Origin: Arcuatula senhousia | Taxonomy: Eukaryota; Mollusca; Bivalvia; Mytilida; Mytilidae | Length of the DNA: 64,000 bases | Direction: 5' to 3' | Assembly (NCBI GenBank): GCA_963971305.1 | Contig: OZ020303.1 | Span: 40,536,106 to 40,600,105 of the forward strand | In this document: positions 53,431-63,793 of the stretch, one piece after another | How positions within the stretch are numbered: the first letter of the stretch is position 1 | Layout of the letters: the number at the start of each line of letters is the position of its first letter | Translations under genes and position numbers: made by a program | Notes under the pieces: model-generated | The model's input: only the letters and a program-made list of their open reading frames with translations | What the model was told of the DNA's origin: nothing | Databases searched by the model: none

Positions 53431-53739
53431 ATATGTCATTTCATTTTAAATATACATCTTGTCAACCGAATTCGTGCTGCTTGTGGGTTAAGTAATAATC
53501 TTTTTTTTCTCATAAAAACCGTACAGTTTATTAACCAACATACTCAAACATTTATATTGAATCTAATAATAATTAAATTAAAAGGGCTAACAAAAGTAAT
53601 GCAAATAAAGGTAATAACAAAATTAAAAAGTCATTAGTTCAGAGAACAAATGTGAGGTCTTTCCCTGTCTAATGTTTTTGGGTTTTTTGGGTATTTTATA
53701 CAAGTACTAAAACATTTGAGTCATTTTGCTTATGACAAG

Positions 53740-54860
53740 ATGTTGCCAATTATTGTGATATAGGCTCCAGACTGAAGATAAGAGGGCCTAGAGTCAGAAA
53801 AAGTATGGTTGCTAAGGACTTTTATGTCGGTTGCTATGGACTAAATGTCACTTCCGGTTGCAAAAACTTACATCTAAACTCAGAAAGTAGTCTTGTTTAA
53901 GAATATGTATGGTTGCTATGGACTTTTCATTAAGGTTACCTTGTTGCCAGGGAATGACCTTGACCTATGACCTTTGACCTCTGACTCAAATTGTAGCTCT
54001 TTACATATAGTAACATGTTTACTATACTATCTGTTATGGTTTTCAAGTTATGGGCAAAAAACGTGTTTCGCAAAACTTGTTTTGGCCGCCATTTTGAAAC
54101 CGTTCAACCGAATCATGTACTGTTTGGGTTCAAATTGTAGGTAATTCAATTCTCTTTCAAATAAACCATATGTTGTATTCACCATCTTTTATGGTTAAAA
54201 AGTTATAAACAAAAATCATTTTAAAAAAAACCCATATGTTTACTATATTATCTTTGATGGTTTAAAAGTTATAAGCCAAAAACGAATAAGCCGAAACGCG
54301 TCAAGGGCCATAACTCAAAAACGGTTTGTCTAACAGTGTTCGACCCTTTATACAAATAAAGGTCTAAATGAGACAAATATTTTCCTCATTACATGTCTGC
54401 TTCAATTTTGTATGGTTTTTGAGCTATACTGCAGACAAGGTGTACCATGACCTCTGACCTTGAGATTTGACCTTTGACCATGACATTTATAGATGTTACA
54501 TATGTCACCTTGGATGATTGGTGAAGGTCCCAAGTCTCTAGGACAAATCGTTTTGAAGAAAACAATTTGACAAGTAGTGACACTTTTCGGGTCAATAACG
54601 CGTAACCAGGAAGTTGATCGAAAAACAATTTTTTGCGTGACGAATCATGACCAGGAGTCATTTTCCTATACTGCTTCAGATTTTTGATAACGATTACGGT
54701 TTCTGACTTGATCTGCAGCCAAGGTTTTTGGGTTCCGGGCGATAACTCCGTTACTAAAAAAAGATCTGTTTCGCAGGCCGACTCAAGTCGAGCCCTGGAA
54801 GTGTCGATTAATAGTACTAAGTTTCGTAATGATAGGTCGCGACACTATTTTGACATCTGC
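53740..54860 (+). repeat. mollusc dispersed repeat with GGTTGCTA/TGACCTT words
   Basis: It contains GTATGGTTGCTAAGGACTTT three times with variations, the run TTGACCTATGACCTTTGACC and (inverted) TGACCTCTGACCTTGAGATT. Two TTTACTATATTATCTTTGATGG-like segments are followed by AAAAGTTATAAGC. Its end at 54790-54860 (AGTGTCGATTAATAGTACTA, GGTCGCGACACTATTTTGAC) is sharp. It has no coding capacity and is probably a composite of tandem monomers. Confidence 0.5.
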
Positions 54861-54989
54861 GGCAGAAAAAAAAATAATAATCATAAGAAATACAGTAAGG
54901 TCTTTCCTTCTGTGGAAGGGAAGGACCTTAATTACCAAATCAATCTCAAATGTCCATTTGAAAAGACAAAACAAGAAAGACATACCGGT

Positions 54990-55398
54990 TAGTTAGTTAT
55001 TGCTTAACTCCCAAGCAGCACGATTTCGGCTATTTCCGGGAGATGAACATGAAAGTGGTGATACAATGAACATGAAATGATGATGAAGTGGAGGAAATGC
55101 AAGGCAAATCGGGTAGGAGAGTTTTGACTGCCACTGGAAGAGGAGTGATTGGTAGGGGCTGGAAATTTTGCCTCCTGCATGGGGATCTTACGGGTCCTAC
55201 TCTTACTGAGACCTGCAGCAGGGTTCTTTAACGTGTGAGGAACGTGACATTTTTCCCAACACGGTGCACCACTATGATTTGCGGTCAGGTTTTCCGCATT
55301 ATCGCCTGACGACCCCGCATATCCCGATGTCAGGGCTGCCCCATTTAACACAAGCTTAGCGCTGCTGCGGGCCTATTCACCACCCGGAACCCGCACGA
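54990..55398 (-). mobile_element. SINE2 with internal deletion
   Basis: The minus strand runs from GTGCGGGTTCCGGGTGGTGA through CTTGTGTTAAATGGGGCAGC to (TAAC)n at 54990-55000. About 130 bp between the head and the GTTGAATGGGGCAG segment are missing (junction near 55350). It abuts a GATCGCAATGG-family repeat at 55395. Confidence 0.85.
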
Positions 55399-55475
55399 AG
55401 ATCGCAATGGTCCTGACTTGGTACAGGCACTTAAAAATAAATAGTGGATTAAACTTGGTTTTAAGGCGCGCCTTA
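55395..55475 (+). repeat. dispersed repeat (GATCGCAATGGTCC family), core only
   Basis: GAAGATCGCAATGGTCCTGA, CTTGGTACAGGCACTT and GGATTAAACTTGGTTTTAAG follow the order of 12125-12290. Confidence 0.65.
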
Positions 55476-55518
55476 AGTATTTTGTACGAGATGAAAATCC
55501 TTCAGTGATTAAAAAGGG

Positions 55519-55867
55519 CTGTCCCGTGCAGGGCCCGGGTGGTGAATGAACCCGCAGCAGAGCCTAGCTTGTCGTAAGAGACGAGTAGAATCTTTGGATT
55601 CTGCCGTCGGGCCAGTGCTCAGGCGACAGAGTGACCAAGTGTGTACCGTAGGTGGCTAATTATGGTGGCCCTTGTCCACAGGGGTTGTCAAGTCAATAAT
55701 ACGGAAACCCTGACCGCTGACCAAGTGGAACAACATTTGTGAAGAGTGCCACGCTTCATGAATTTTCTGTTCATTTGTTTACCACCCCACCCCCATATTT
55801 CATTTATCATCATCTTTAAATAACCAATATAGCATTGCAAGGGCGTAAAACACTTTCTCACTGACTA
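55519..55867 (+). mobile_element. SINE1 with internal deletions, 8-bp TSD
   Basis: AAAAAGGG lies at 55511-55518 and 55868-55875. It starts GTCCCGTGCAGGGCCCGGGT and ends with GCAAGGGCGTAAAACACTTT and a decayed CTCA tail. The central GCACGTAAAAGACCCC part and much of the following body are deleted. It is moderately diverged. Confidence 0.85.
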
Positions 55868-56114
55868 AAAAAGGGATTAATAAAACACGTGCTTGAATAA
55901 ACTTTTCATGCTTTTGCACACCCGATTCCTGTACAAATTTTAACATGTAATGCTTTGTTAAAATTTTAATCTAATACCGCCTATCCTACTTTGTTAAGAA
56001 TTCTAATTCTGCTTAGTCTTCAACAGTATAAGTTATAATTGCTTTTATCAGGTTTTGACGCGTACAGTGTAGTCTTAACGCGTAGAATAGAACTGTCAAA
56101 CCATTTTAAGCGTT

Positions 56115-56215
56115 TGTGTTGGTGTTTACGCCCTAGCAACAATATATATGTGATATGAAGGCGATGAACACGAAAAGGATGATAAAATGATTATGAAATA
56201 ATGATAAGATATGAG
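56115..56215 (-). mobile_element. SINE1 3' fragment
   Basis: The minus strand reads TTCATGTTCATCGCC-like sequence, a CATATATATTGTTGCTAGGG segment and CGTAAACACCAAC. The tail is lost. Confidence 0.65.
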
Positions 56216-56574
56216 GTGTGATATGAAAAAAGAGGAAGTTTTGAGGTCATTTGAAAAGAGGAAGAGTTGGATAGTAGCTGAAAATAAGCCTATGATGTCC
56301 ACAACATTGCTGTACATGTTTTTACGTGAACGAGTTGTGGCAATCTCTACAAGCAATCAGAGCATTGTACAATTCGAATACTGTCAAGCTGTCCTTAATT
56401 TTCATAGAATGGTGCTGTTATAATACTAAACTTAAGAAATCATCAGAGCAAAACATCAAATTTAAGTAAATGTCACTTCTAGCTGGAGGTTCGAAGAAGC
56501 CTGAATCGCTCACATGGTCTTTAATGATACTTATAAGCTGGAAATACAAAGGTTTGGTTGGCCTTCAAAGCAAC
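56216..56574. other. no recognisable feature except a repeat edge
   Basis: Near 56497-56520 GAAGCCTGAATCGCTCACAT matches the left edge of the 19921-20656 element; nothing else is recognised. Confidence 0.5.
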
Positions 56575-56795
56575 AAGTTGAAGATCACACCGCCTAAAGA
56601 GCGACTGGGTTGTGAAACCCAGGCGGTTGAATAGGAAAGAGCATTTTCGTTATGATTGTAAGGTTGTCAGGCTTTAAAAAACCTCAACGATAACCTAAAT
56701 GGTGCACCGTGTTGGGAAAAAATGTCACGCTCCTCGCATATAGATCGCACGTATAAAACTTCTGCCGGTCTCGATAGTAATAGGATAGTCAGCGA
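56575..56795 (+). mobile_element. SINE2 fragment, old
   Basis: It has CTAAAGAGCGACTGGGTTGT, CCCAGGCGGTTGAATAGGAA, TGCACCGTGTTGGGAAAAAA and TCACGCTCCTCGC. Divergence is high and the tail is absent. Confidence 0.7.
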
Positions 56796-57012
56796 TTTAA
56801 CAAGTAAATATTTTACTGCAATATCTGCTGATTGGGAGTCGAGCAATTACTAATCTTATTATATATTATAGTCATGTTTGGCTTCACTATACGTTATATC
56901 ATAACTGTTTCGAAGATAATAAAAAAAAATGTTAAACAAACTAATTTACCAAAGTAAAATAAACATAAAGTTGGATTATCATTAATTTCAATAGTATTAT
57001 ATATTATTATAG

Positions 57013-57402
57013 CTTCTACAACGGGATCGAGGTAATTATATTTTAATTACGAGGCTTGCCTATGGCGAGCGATTAAAATATAAAATTTATTTCCCGAGAT
57101 ATTAGAAATTCCATTATCATCGAGAATTGTGTTGTTGAAGGTTTTTTTCTCTAAGGTCCACAGGTAAACATTACTTAAAAAGTTTATCATCAATTGCACG
57201 TGCAAATACGCTGAGAATTATGTTTTTCTAGAGGTGAGAAATATAGCTTCTACAACGCGATCGAGTAGATTATGGAATTTCTAACATCGAGAGAAATACA
57301 TTCGATTATTTTAATGGCGAGGCTTGCCGAGCGATTAAAATATCAGATTTATTTCTAGAGATGTTAGAAATTCCATAATTATCGAGAATCAAGTTGTAGA
57401 AG
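57013..57402. repeat. two tandem palindromic units, ~235-bp period
   Basis: The first unit spans 57013-57140 and the second 57247-57402. Each starts CTTCTACAACG.GATCGAG and ends with the inverse GTTG(T)AGAAG. The second also has nested inverse arms TTATGGAATTTCTAACATCG and GATGTTAGAAATTCCATAAT around a GGCGAGGCTTGCCGAGCG core. Shared linkers include AATTGCACGTGCAA and CTAGAGGTGAGAAATAT. A transcript would fold into a long hairpin. No TSD was identified. Confidence 0.8.
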
Positions 57403-58929
57403 GTTTTTCTCTAATGTTTACAGGTAAGAAATTCCAAAAGGTCGCTCATGAATTGCACGTGCAATTACGCTGAGAACAAATTTCTCTCTAGAGGTGAGAA
57501 ATATTTTTTCGCAACGGGTTTAGAGGTTGATAAATCGGATGAAAATTAGAGAAACACTTTTCCATAACCGGTTGAGAGGTTGAATTAAAGAAATTGAGTC
57601 CTCTCAAATTTATTTTTTGGAATTTTTGATAATGCGAATTCATAGGTTTGTAAACAATTCATTGGTCCATTGTTATAAAAAAAGACTTTTAAGATGTTTT
57701 GGTTACATTAGAAGTAACAAAACATCTAACAAAATAAAGAGAAACAAACATACATGAATTATTTGCTTTAGTTTCCATAACCAAGCTTTTGTTTTAAGGT
57801 CAAATGATCCTATATAGCTGCAATAAACGGAACAATCATCGCCAAAGAACTGTTAATTTACACACGTATCAAACATTTAAGTTGTCATGATACTTAGCAA
57901 TTAACAGGTCTATGTGGCGGTAGTTGTAATGATTTATTTCAAATTTGTTGGACTTTCTATTCATTAAGGTTTGACGTCACTGGTTAAAACTATGTTTCGC
58001 CGACGGAAATGGGAGGAAGAACAAACTTTTAAGGAATGTTAAGTTACTTTATGTCAAACTTCATCCACAGCAACGTTTTATAGCTTGCTGCTATTAAACA
58101 ACCTTAGAAAACACGACTAGTACCCTGAATGACGTATTCTCGGGTCTTTTCCAACAGATGACTGAAATATGTATCCTGGTTCGATACCTACCATTCTATC
58201 TCCGTCAAGGGATCGACCCATGCGGGTTCTGGATGGCGAAACTAAATTCATTTTTTGTATCTGAAACCACTTGTTATTTTTTCCTGATCATTTATTGTTC
58301 ATTTTGTAATGATCTGCGTCCTCTTACGCGCTTGGAAGTTGTTCTATGGAAAACTTGTACTAGTGTTACATAGTAACACTTTATTGAAAAAAAGTTTCGG
58401 GTTTTTTTTCGCTCACCTGGCAGAATGCTATATAGGCTATTGGCATAAAGTTGTCCGTCACCATACTTTTTATGAATTAAACTCTGAAACCGACTGGCCA
58501 AATGTTACCAAACTATATATGTATTGATGTTCTTTAGTACATTTATGTTCTTTACATAACCGTCATTCAGATTTTTTGATTTGACGTAAAACATGGCCAC
58601 CGGGGCTAAAAATTTAACATAGGGGTAAATGGCTGTGTTTTTGCAAATAAACCATGAAACAGTTACAGATAAAATTCGTGGCTAGAATAAAAGTCATCAG
58701 CACAGCAATGGCGAACCCCGGATCCCCCCCCCCTTTTCCTCCGAAATTTTTAAATTTTTGTGTAGATTTCCAGGAAATTGGTCTGGAACCCCCGTTTGGC
58801 CCACAGGACCCAATATGTGGAACCCCCCCCCCCCCTTTTCGAAAATTTCTGGATCCGCCCCTGTGGAAGATCTACCTGTCCTCAAACTTTAAGAAGATCT
58901 TAATACCAATGTAGACGTAATTGCCATTT
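57403..58929. other. 1.5 kb, mostly unrecognised
   Basis: A 30-bp stretch at 58206-58235 (CCCATGCGGGTTCTGGATGG) resembles a SINE2 head. A C-rich pair of segments at 58725-58735 and 58824-58837 flanks a CCAGGAAATTGGTCTGGAAC region. No gene is supported. Confidence 0.4.
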
Positions 58930-59085
58930 TCTTGATTTGTTAATTGATATTTAGTAGTTTTTGTGTTTCCGTGTTTTATCTGTTTTTTTTGGGGGGGGGG
59001 TTTGTCCTGTCCTTTTTGTTTTTACTGGTTTTGTCTCTGCCCTTTCGGACTTTGACACTCGGATGCCCCATTGGTAACTCTGCAT
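58930..59085 (+). repeat. dispersed repeat, 3' part (partner of 7321-7600)
   Basis: TTAGTAGTTTTTGTGTTTCC, a poly-T/poly-G run (58983-58999), TTTTTACTGGTTTTGTCTCT and GACTTTGACACTCGGATGCC match 7470-7600. Confidence 0.7.
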
Positions 59086-59087
59086 TT

Positions 59088-59700
59088 TTATGCCCCGCGA
59101 CGGCATGTCGGGAGCATTAAGTTTTACTCATATTTATGTCTGTCCGTCCATACGAGTTTCAGTCAAGCTTTTCTCATAAACCGTACATGAGAATGATTTG
59201 AAACTTAGTAGGATATTTTAGTTTGACTAATTGAAGTCCTAAACAACTTTCGGACGAGTCGGATTTCTACATTTTTTTTTGGGACTATATGTCGAGATGA
59301 AAATGAAAATTTCCATCAGACTTTCCTCAGAAACCGTGATTGCGAATGACTTGAAATTATGTCGGAGGTTTCTCTATGCCAAACTGAACGCCTTAAACAA
59401 CTTACTTCTACTTCATGTTAAGGGCAAATTCTCATTGACACATTACTTCTGTATTTCTAGTTTTGTCACTTATTAAGCCCAATATCTTGAAAAAACATAG
59501 ACCCCATGACTGAAAATAGATCATATGGGTAAATTGCAGTTTATGGCGTTTTTTTTCTCTTGCAAATAACTATAACATTGTTAAATATCAAAATTCTGTG
59601 ATCTGCACCTTAAGATCTGACATCCAGGAAATTTTGAAGAAGGTCCAACATTCGGTTTAAGAGATGTTGCTCTTTTGTTTATTAATATTGCACTTATTTT
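59088..59700 (+). repeat. mollusc dispersed repeat (ATGCCCCGCGACGG start)
   Basis: It opens with TTATGCCCCGCGACGGCATGTCGGGAGCAT-type hairpin sequence (59090-59118), then TGTCTGTCCGTCCATACGAG and CAGTCAAGCTTTTCTCATAA. I recall this start from bivalve repeats. The right limit is uncertain. The 65-codon frame within it is accidental. Confidence 0.5.
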
Positions 59701-60024
59701 AGCATTAAATCTTTAAACTTATCGAAGATATCTGAATAAAATATATAATAAATTGCATATGGTTAAGCACATCAAGAAAATTATGTAACAGGGTCAAAAT
59801 CGAAGGACCGGTCCTTTTAGGAGAGGTTCCCCTTAGAACGTTAAAATTGACAATTTCACAGCTTTTTTCCTCTTCTTTGGAAACTTCTCTGATACCATTA
59901 ACAATTCAAACAAAACTTATAACAGTTGTTTATTAGAATAGGTAGTAAAACTTGTTTGTTGGATTTTTTATTTGTTAAAAACATTGCCTCCTAGTAATAA
60001 GAAAATGCATAGGGATTAATTACA

Positions 60025-60409
60025 GTGAGTCAGTGAGTTGGTGTTTTACGCCCGTGCAACGTTATATGGGTTATTTACAGGCGATGAACATGAAAAGGGT
60101 GATAAAATGAACATGAAATGATGATGATAAATGAAATATGGGGTTGGGGTTGGAAACAAAGGACTGGTAAATTTTGAAGAACCACAGGAGAGGTGGGTAG
60201 AGGCGGAAAATGGTTGGCGGTCAAGGTTTCCGTATTCTAGACCTGACAACCCCCGCGGACGAGGGCCACCCTATTCAGCCACCTAGGGTACACACTTGGT
60301 CGCTCTGTGGGTTGAGCACTGACCCGACATCAGACCCTTAGTCGCCTCTTACGACAAGCTAGGCTCTACTGAAGGCCTATTCGCCACTCGGGCCTCGCAC
60401 GGGACGATA
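60025..60409 (-). mobile_element. SINE1 with central deletion, 7-bp TSD
   Basis: AATTACA lies at 60018-60024 and 60410-60416. The minus strand has the head CCCGTGCGAGGCCCGAGTGG and the 3' module with GCGTAAAACACCAACTCACT. About 90 bp of the body are missing at the junction near 60210 (GCGGAAAATGGTTGGCGGTC). Confidence 0.85.
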
Positions 60410-60416
60410 AATTACA

Positions 60417-61394
60417 TGTGTTTTATTGCAAATAACTCAAAAACAGTTTAAACTTTGTTGTACGAATTTTCAATAAATTGGAATCCTAATGTTCATCAAG
60501 TCTGCTTTAGTATGACTTTTCTGGTTTTCTTTAGACCCAAGATCATTCATGGGAACGGAAATCTATAGTACATGTATTATCTTTGATTTGCGAAGTATCT
60601 CAACAAGAATTTTTATGCTGAGGAACATTGAATAAAACCATTTTATGGGAAAAGATAAATATATATATTTCGTGAGGTCTTTAAATATATTTCGCTTGCA
60701 AAACAATAGAAAGTATATTGTATTCACAATATTCCGCTAAGTATCAAAATTTACATTGTGGAAAGAAAAGAAGGACTTATGCTAATCAAAAATAACCAGA
60801 TTCGTAAACACAATTCAGCGCAAATTGTTCACGAAGAATCTGATAAATTAATTCCGAAACCCAATTTCTTTTTCTGGGATCATTTTCTATCATATGAAAG
60901 AGTTTGATTGTCAACTATACTTAATAAGTCTTCCAATATCAGATGTTAGCACGCTATATTCAAGCTAATTATTCTAATGCAAAAATAACAAAAAGAAACA
61001 GTTTATTATTATATTATATTAAATAATGTATAAAAAGACATAAAAATACCAATAAAAGGAAACCATAACCTTTATTAAATAAATCATTGATACGAATAAA
61101 AAAAAAAACAATATTAATCAACTGTTACCGACTAATAGATTCTGCCTTTGATTTTATACATTTCTTTATTTTATGTAAAAATAGGGGTTTTTTGTGTTTT
61201 TTTTTTTTACATTCGAATTCTGGGGAATCGTAAAAATATAGCCCAAATGAATAAGTGCTAGCTTTAGAAAAATCTCCAAGTTTCTAATAGTTTTTGAAGT
61301 TGTGCAAAATTTCATTCAATGTATCGAATTAAAAGTGCCATTTGATTTTGGAACCTTTATTCCTTTCCACTGGAAAAAAATAACTGTTACCGTG
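60417..61394. other. 1 kb with nothing recognised
   Basis: Very AT-rich sequence; no gene or repeat support. Confidence 0.45.
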
Positions 61395-61835
61395 TGTGTT
61401 CAAGAGGCGAGTAGGCCGGTGACAGCGCAAAGCTTGTCGAAAACACTCCACTTAAGAAATCTAACATTCTGTCATGTCGCTTTGCCAGCAAAGCGACTTG
61501 GCTGTTGTACCCCAGGTCAGTCCTCTCACAATGAATGCCGTAGTTGTTAGGCTATAATGCAGAAATCTTGACCGTAACCATAATGCAACACCGTGTTGGG
61601 AAAATGCAAAGTTCAAGAACCATGATACAGGTTTCGATATGAGTATACGTATGTAGGACCCATATGTCCGATCTTGCTCATTAGTGGCAGTTAAAACTCT
61701 CATCCCTGATAGCCCTTGTGGCCCTATTTCCTTCACTTCAACATTATTCCATGTTCATTCCATCACCACTTTTATGTTTATATCCCTGATATATAGCCCC
61801 ATTCGTGCCTCTCGGATGAAAATCAATAGCATACT
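61395..61835 (+). mobile_element. SINE2, near full length, old
   Basis: It follows the SINE2 order from AGGCGAGTAGGCCGGTGACA through GTCGCTTTGCCAGCAAAGCG, GTTGTTAGGCTATAATGCAG, ACACCGTGTTGGGAAAATGC and TAGTGGCAGTTAAAACTCTC to TGATATATAGCCCCATTCGT, with many substitutions. The tail is lost. Confidence 0.75.
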
Positions 61836-62204
61836 AAGTGACCATAGACATGATGAAGAAAATTTGACTTTTAAAATTAGAAGTTTGAATATTTTGACAA
61901 CTTAACCAAATATGTGTTTTACATCTGCTCTCAACTCTAGAAAATTGACAAATTATATTAAAGGAGTCCAAATTCAATCCAGTCTTAATATGAATTTAGG
62001 CCCATTGTAAAAAATCATTGGACTCATTAAGATTTACATCAGCAGTCATTAGGAATTTTTTGTGCATTCAAAAAACGCAGTAATAATAGAAAAGCGTATT
62101 GTTATTTAATGGTGTACTCGAAATTTTAAAAAAAAACCACCCCTTCTATGCATTTAAACTCTTAAGTTTTTGCATTTTCTTTTCCTGTACACCCTTGTAC
62201 ATGT

Positions 62205-62375
62205 AATACCTATATATAGCGGTGCTATGGGCGTAAATGTCATCTTATACACTAAATACTTGTTTACCCGAACAGGCTTATGGCTCAATCTCATTTCACT
62301 TTATCTTCATTTCATGTTCATTTTATCACCCTCTTCGTGTTCATTTCCCTGATATTCAGTAAATCAACTAATAAA
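62205..62375 (+). mobile_element. SINE 3' module fragments
   Basis: ACCTATATATAGCGGTGCTA with GGGCGTAAAT (62208-62240) is a SINE1 3' module. TTCATTTCATGTTCATTTTA, then TTCATTTCCCTGATATTC (62306-62360) resembles a SINE2 3' part. Both are short and old. Confidence 0.5.
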
Positions 62376-63669
62376 TTACCAACTTAACATATTTGTTTGC
62401 TGTTCAGAAAAACCTTATTCAAGGTCATTGTCAATGTTTCAGGTCTATTTCAAAAGTAACACCAGAATGAGTTGTGGTTTTATTAACAGCCGGCAAATAG
62501 GTGACAAACCAATGCTGTTATTTTTTATGGGAAGGTCGCAATAGTGTTGTTTGGAAAACATTAACATTATTTATCTATTATCCTTTTAGTTTATATTTTT
62601 TCAACTGACAAATGAAACAATTGATAAATTGATAAATAGATGTTTACAACGGAAGATTTTTAAGACCTGACCTTAAAACAACTCGAGTACGTGTTAAAAC
62701 GATATTTTGGTTTATTTTATTGTCAGTTTGTTTGACTTTGCTCTCGCTCGATACAATCTTTTATTTGATTTTAAGAAGGACTTGTTTAATACAGTAATGT
62801 TGAATTGAGACAACGTATCACATAAACAATTCTTATGACTATCATGACTTTGGGGCTTGGATATGAATTTCGAATGGGAATATGCTTTTAAATTGACAAA
62901 AGTAAAAGGATTTATTTAGTATTTCATTGTACTGGATTAATCTGTTGACATTTTATTATATTTTAAAAATCTGTTCATACACCATAAAACATACTTTTGT
63001 TTAGATAATCAAATATTATGCAAACTAAAATAATTCGTACGCACTATTCGCCTTCTTTCGTTATAAGACTTTTTATTGCAGTATCGGGATTTTAATATTC
63101 AAACGCCACTTTCATGACTTTTTGAGTCTCTATCGTGGGAAAAAAGTCACATAAATGTTAAAGAATCAGAAAAGCAGGGAATAAGAAGCACTGAAAATTG
63201 GAAGTTCACATGTAATATGGTCTGAAATTTATAACTTATTTATAGTCTGAACCTCCTTCTTAATTCTACAAATTACATGTGAAATCTATAGCGTAAATTA
63301 CAGTGTAATGTAACTTTCCGGGGTCAGGTTTTAGAACATAATTAAAATTCAATTTAATGCCGACGGGTGATAACGCATTCACGGATAAACATAATTGTTT
63401 TTGTAAATTTTAATTGGTATTTGCTTAATTATGTCAAAACAATGCGCATTGCTTTTTTCTCTACAGTTCCTCTCCATGTTACCTTGGGTCGACACTGCTT
63501 CCTATTACCTTCTGTGGTCCGCCGTTCTTACATCATCCATCGCCATCTCGATTATGCAATGTATTTTGTTTGAGCTCCACTTCCATGACTTCTAAAAAGC
63601 ATATTGTTTAACTGCAATGAATTTATTAAAATGCAACTGTAATAAATGTTTATTTTGTTTGTCTTTTAG
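62376..63669. other. putative intron and upstream region of the receptor gene
   Basis: No repeat is recognised. If the exon at 63670 belongs to a multi-exon gene, this is probably its upstream intron. A CTTTTTTCTCTACAG acceptor-like sequence ends at 63469, but the frame after it gives no convincing receptor helix, so I do not call it an exon. Confidence 0.4.
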
Positions 63670-63793
63670 GTTTATCGTTATCGTCTTGCCAATGAAGTCC
63701 CGCCGATGGTGCACTGTTGGTAATACCAAAAAGATTCTTATAGCAGTATGGATTGTTGCCATTATTTTATCATCCCCCACCTTTAAAGTTATG
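63670..63793 (+). CDS. internal exon of a class A GPCR (ICL2 to TM4)
   Basis: This is a 124-bp exon with an acceptor TTGTTTGTCTTTTAG before 63670 and a donor GTAAGT from 63794. The first G completes a split codon, which would be the Arg of the D/E-R-Y motif if that codon ends in G. The translation begins FIVIVLPMKSRRW, which fits the family pattern DRYxxIxxP: the aromatic after Arg, hydrophobic positions, then Pro at the start of intracellular loop 2. KKILIAVWIVAIILSSPTF follows, a TM4 with the conserved Trp (4.50) and the Pro near its outer end. The exon ends in phase 0 after KVM. Class A receptors signal through heterotrimeric G proteins at the plasma membrane. The basic loop and sequence style suggest a peptide receptor, but the ligand cannot be told. 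Its other exons are not in view. Confidence 0.75.

Noticed and set aside
58697..58914. Proline/glycine-rich frames on both strands
   Set aside because: They derive from poly-C/poly-G tracts within a low-complexity repeat.
63367..63573. A second receptor exon after the CTTTTTTCTCTACAG acceptor-like site
   Set aside because: The frames following it give no convincing TM3, no donor site in a suitable position, and no D/E-R ending that would join the exon at 63670.
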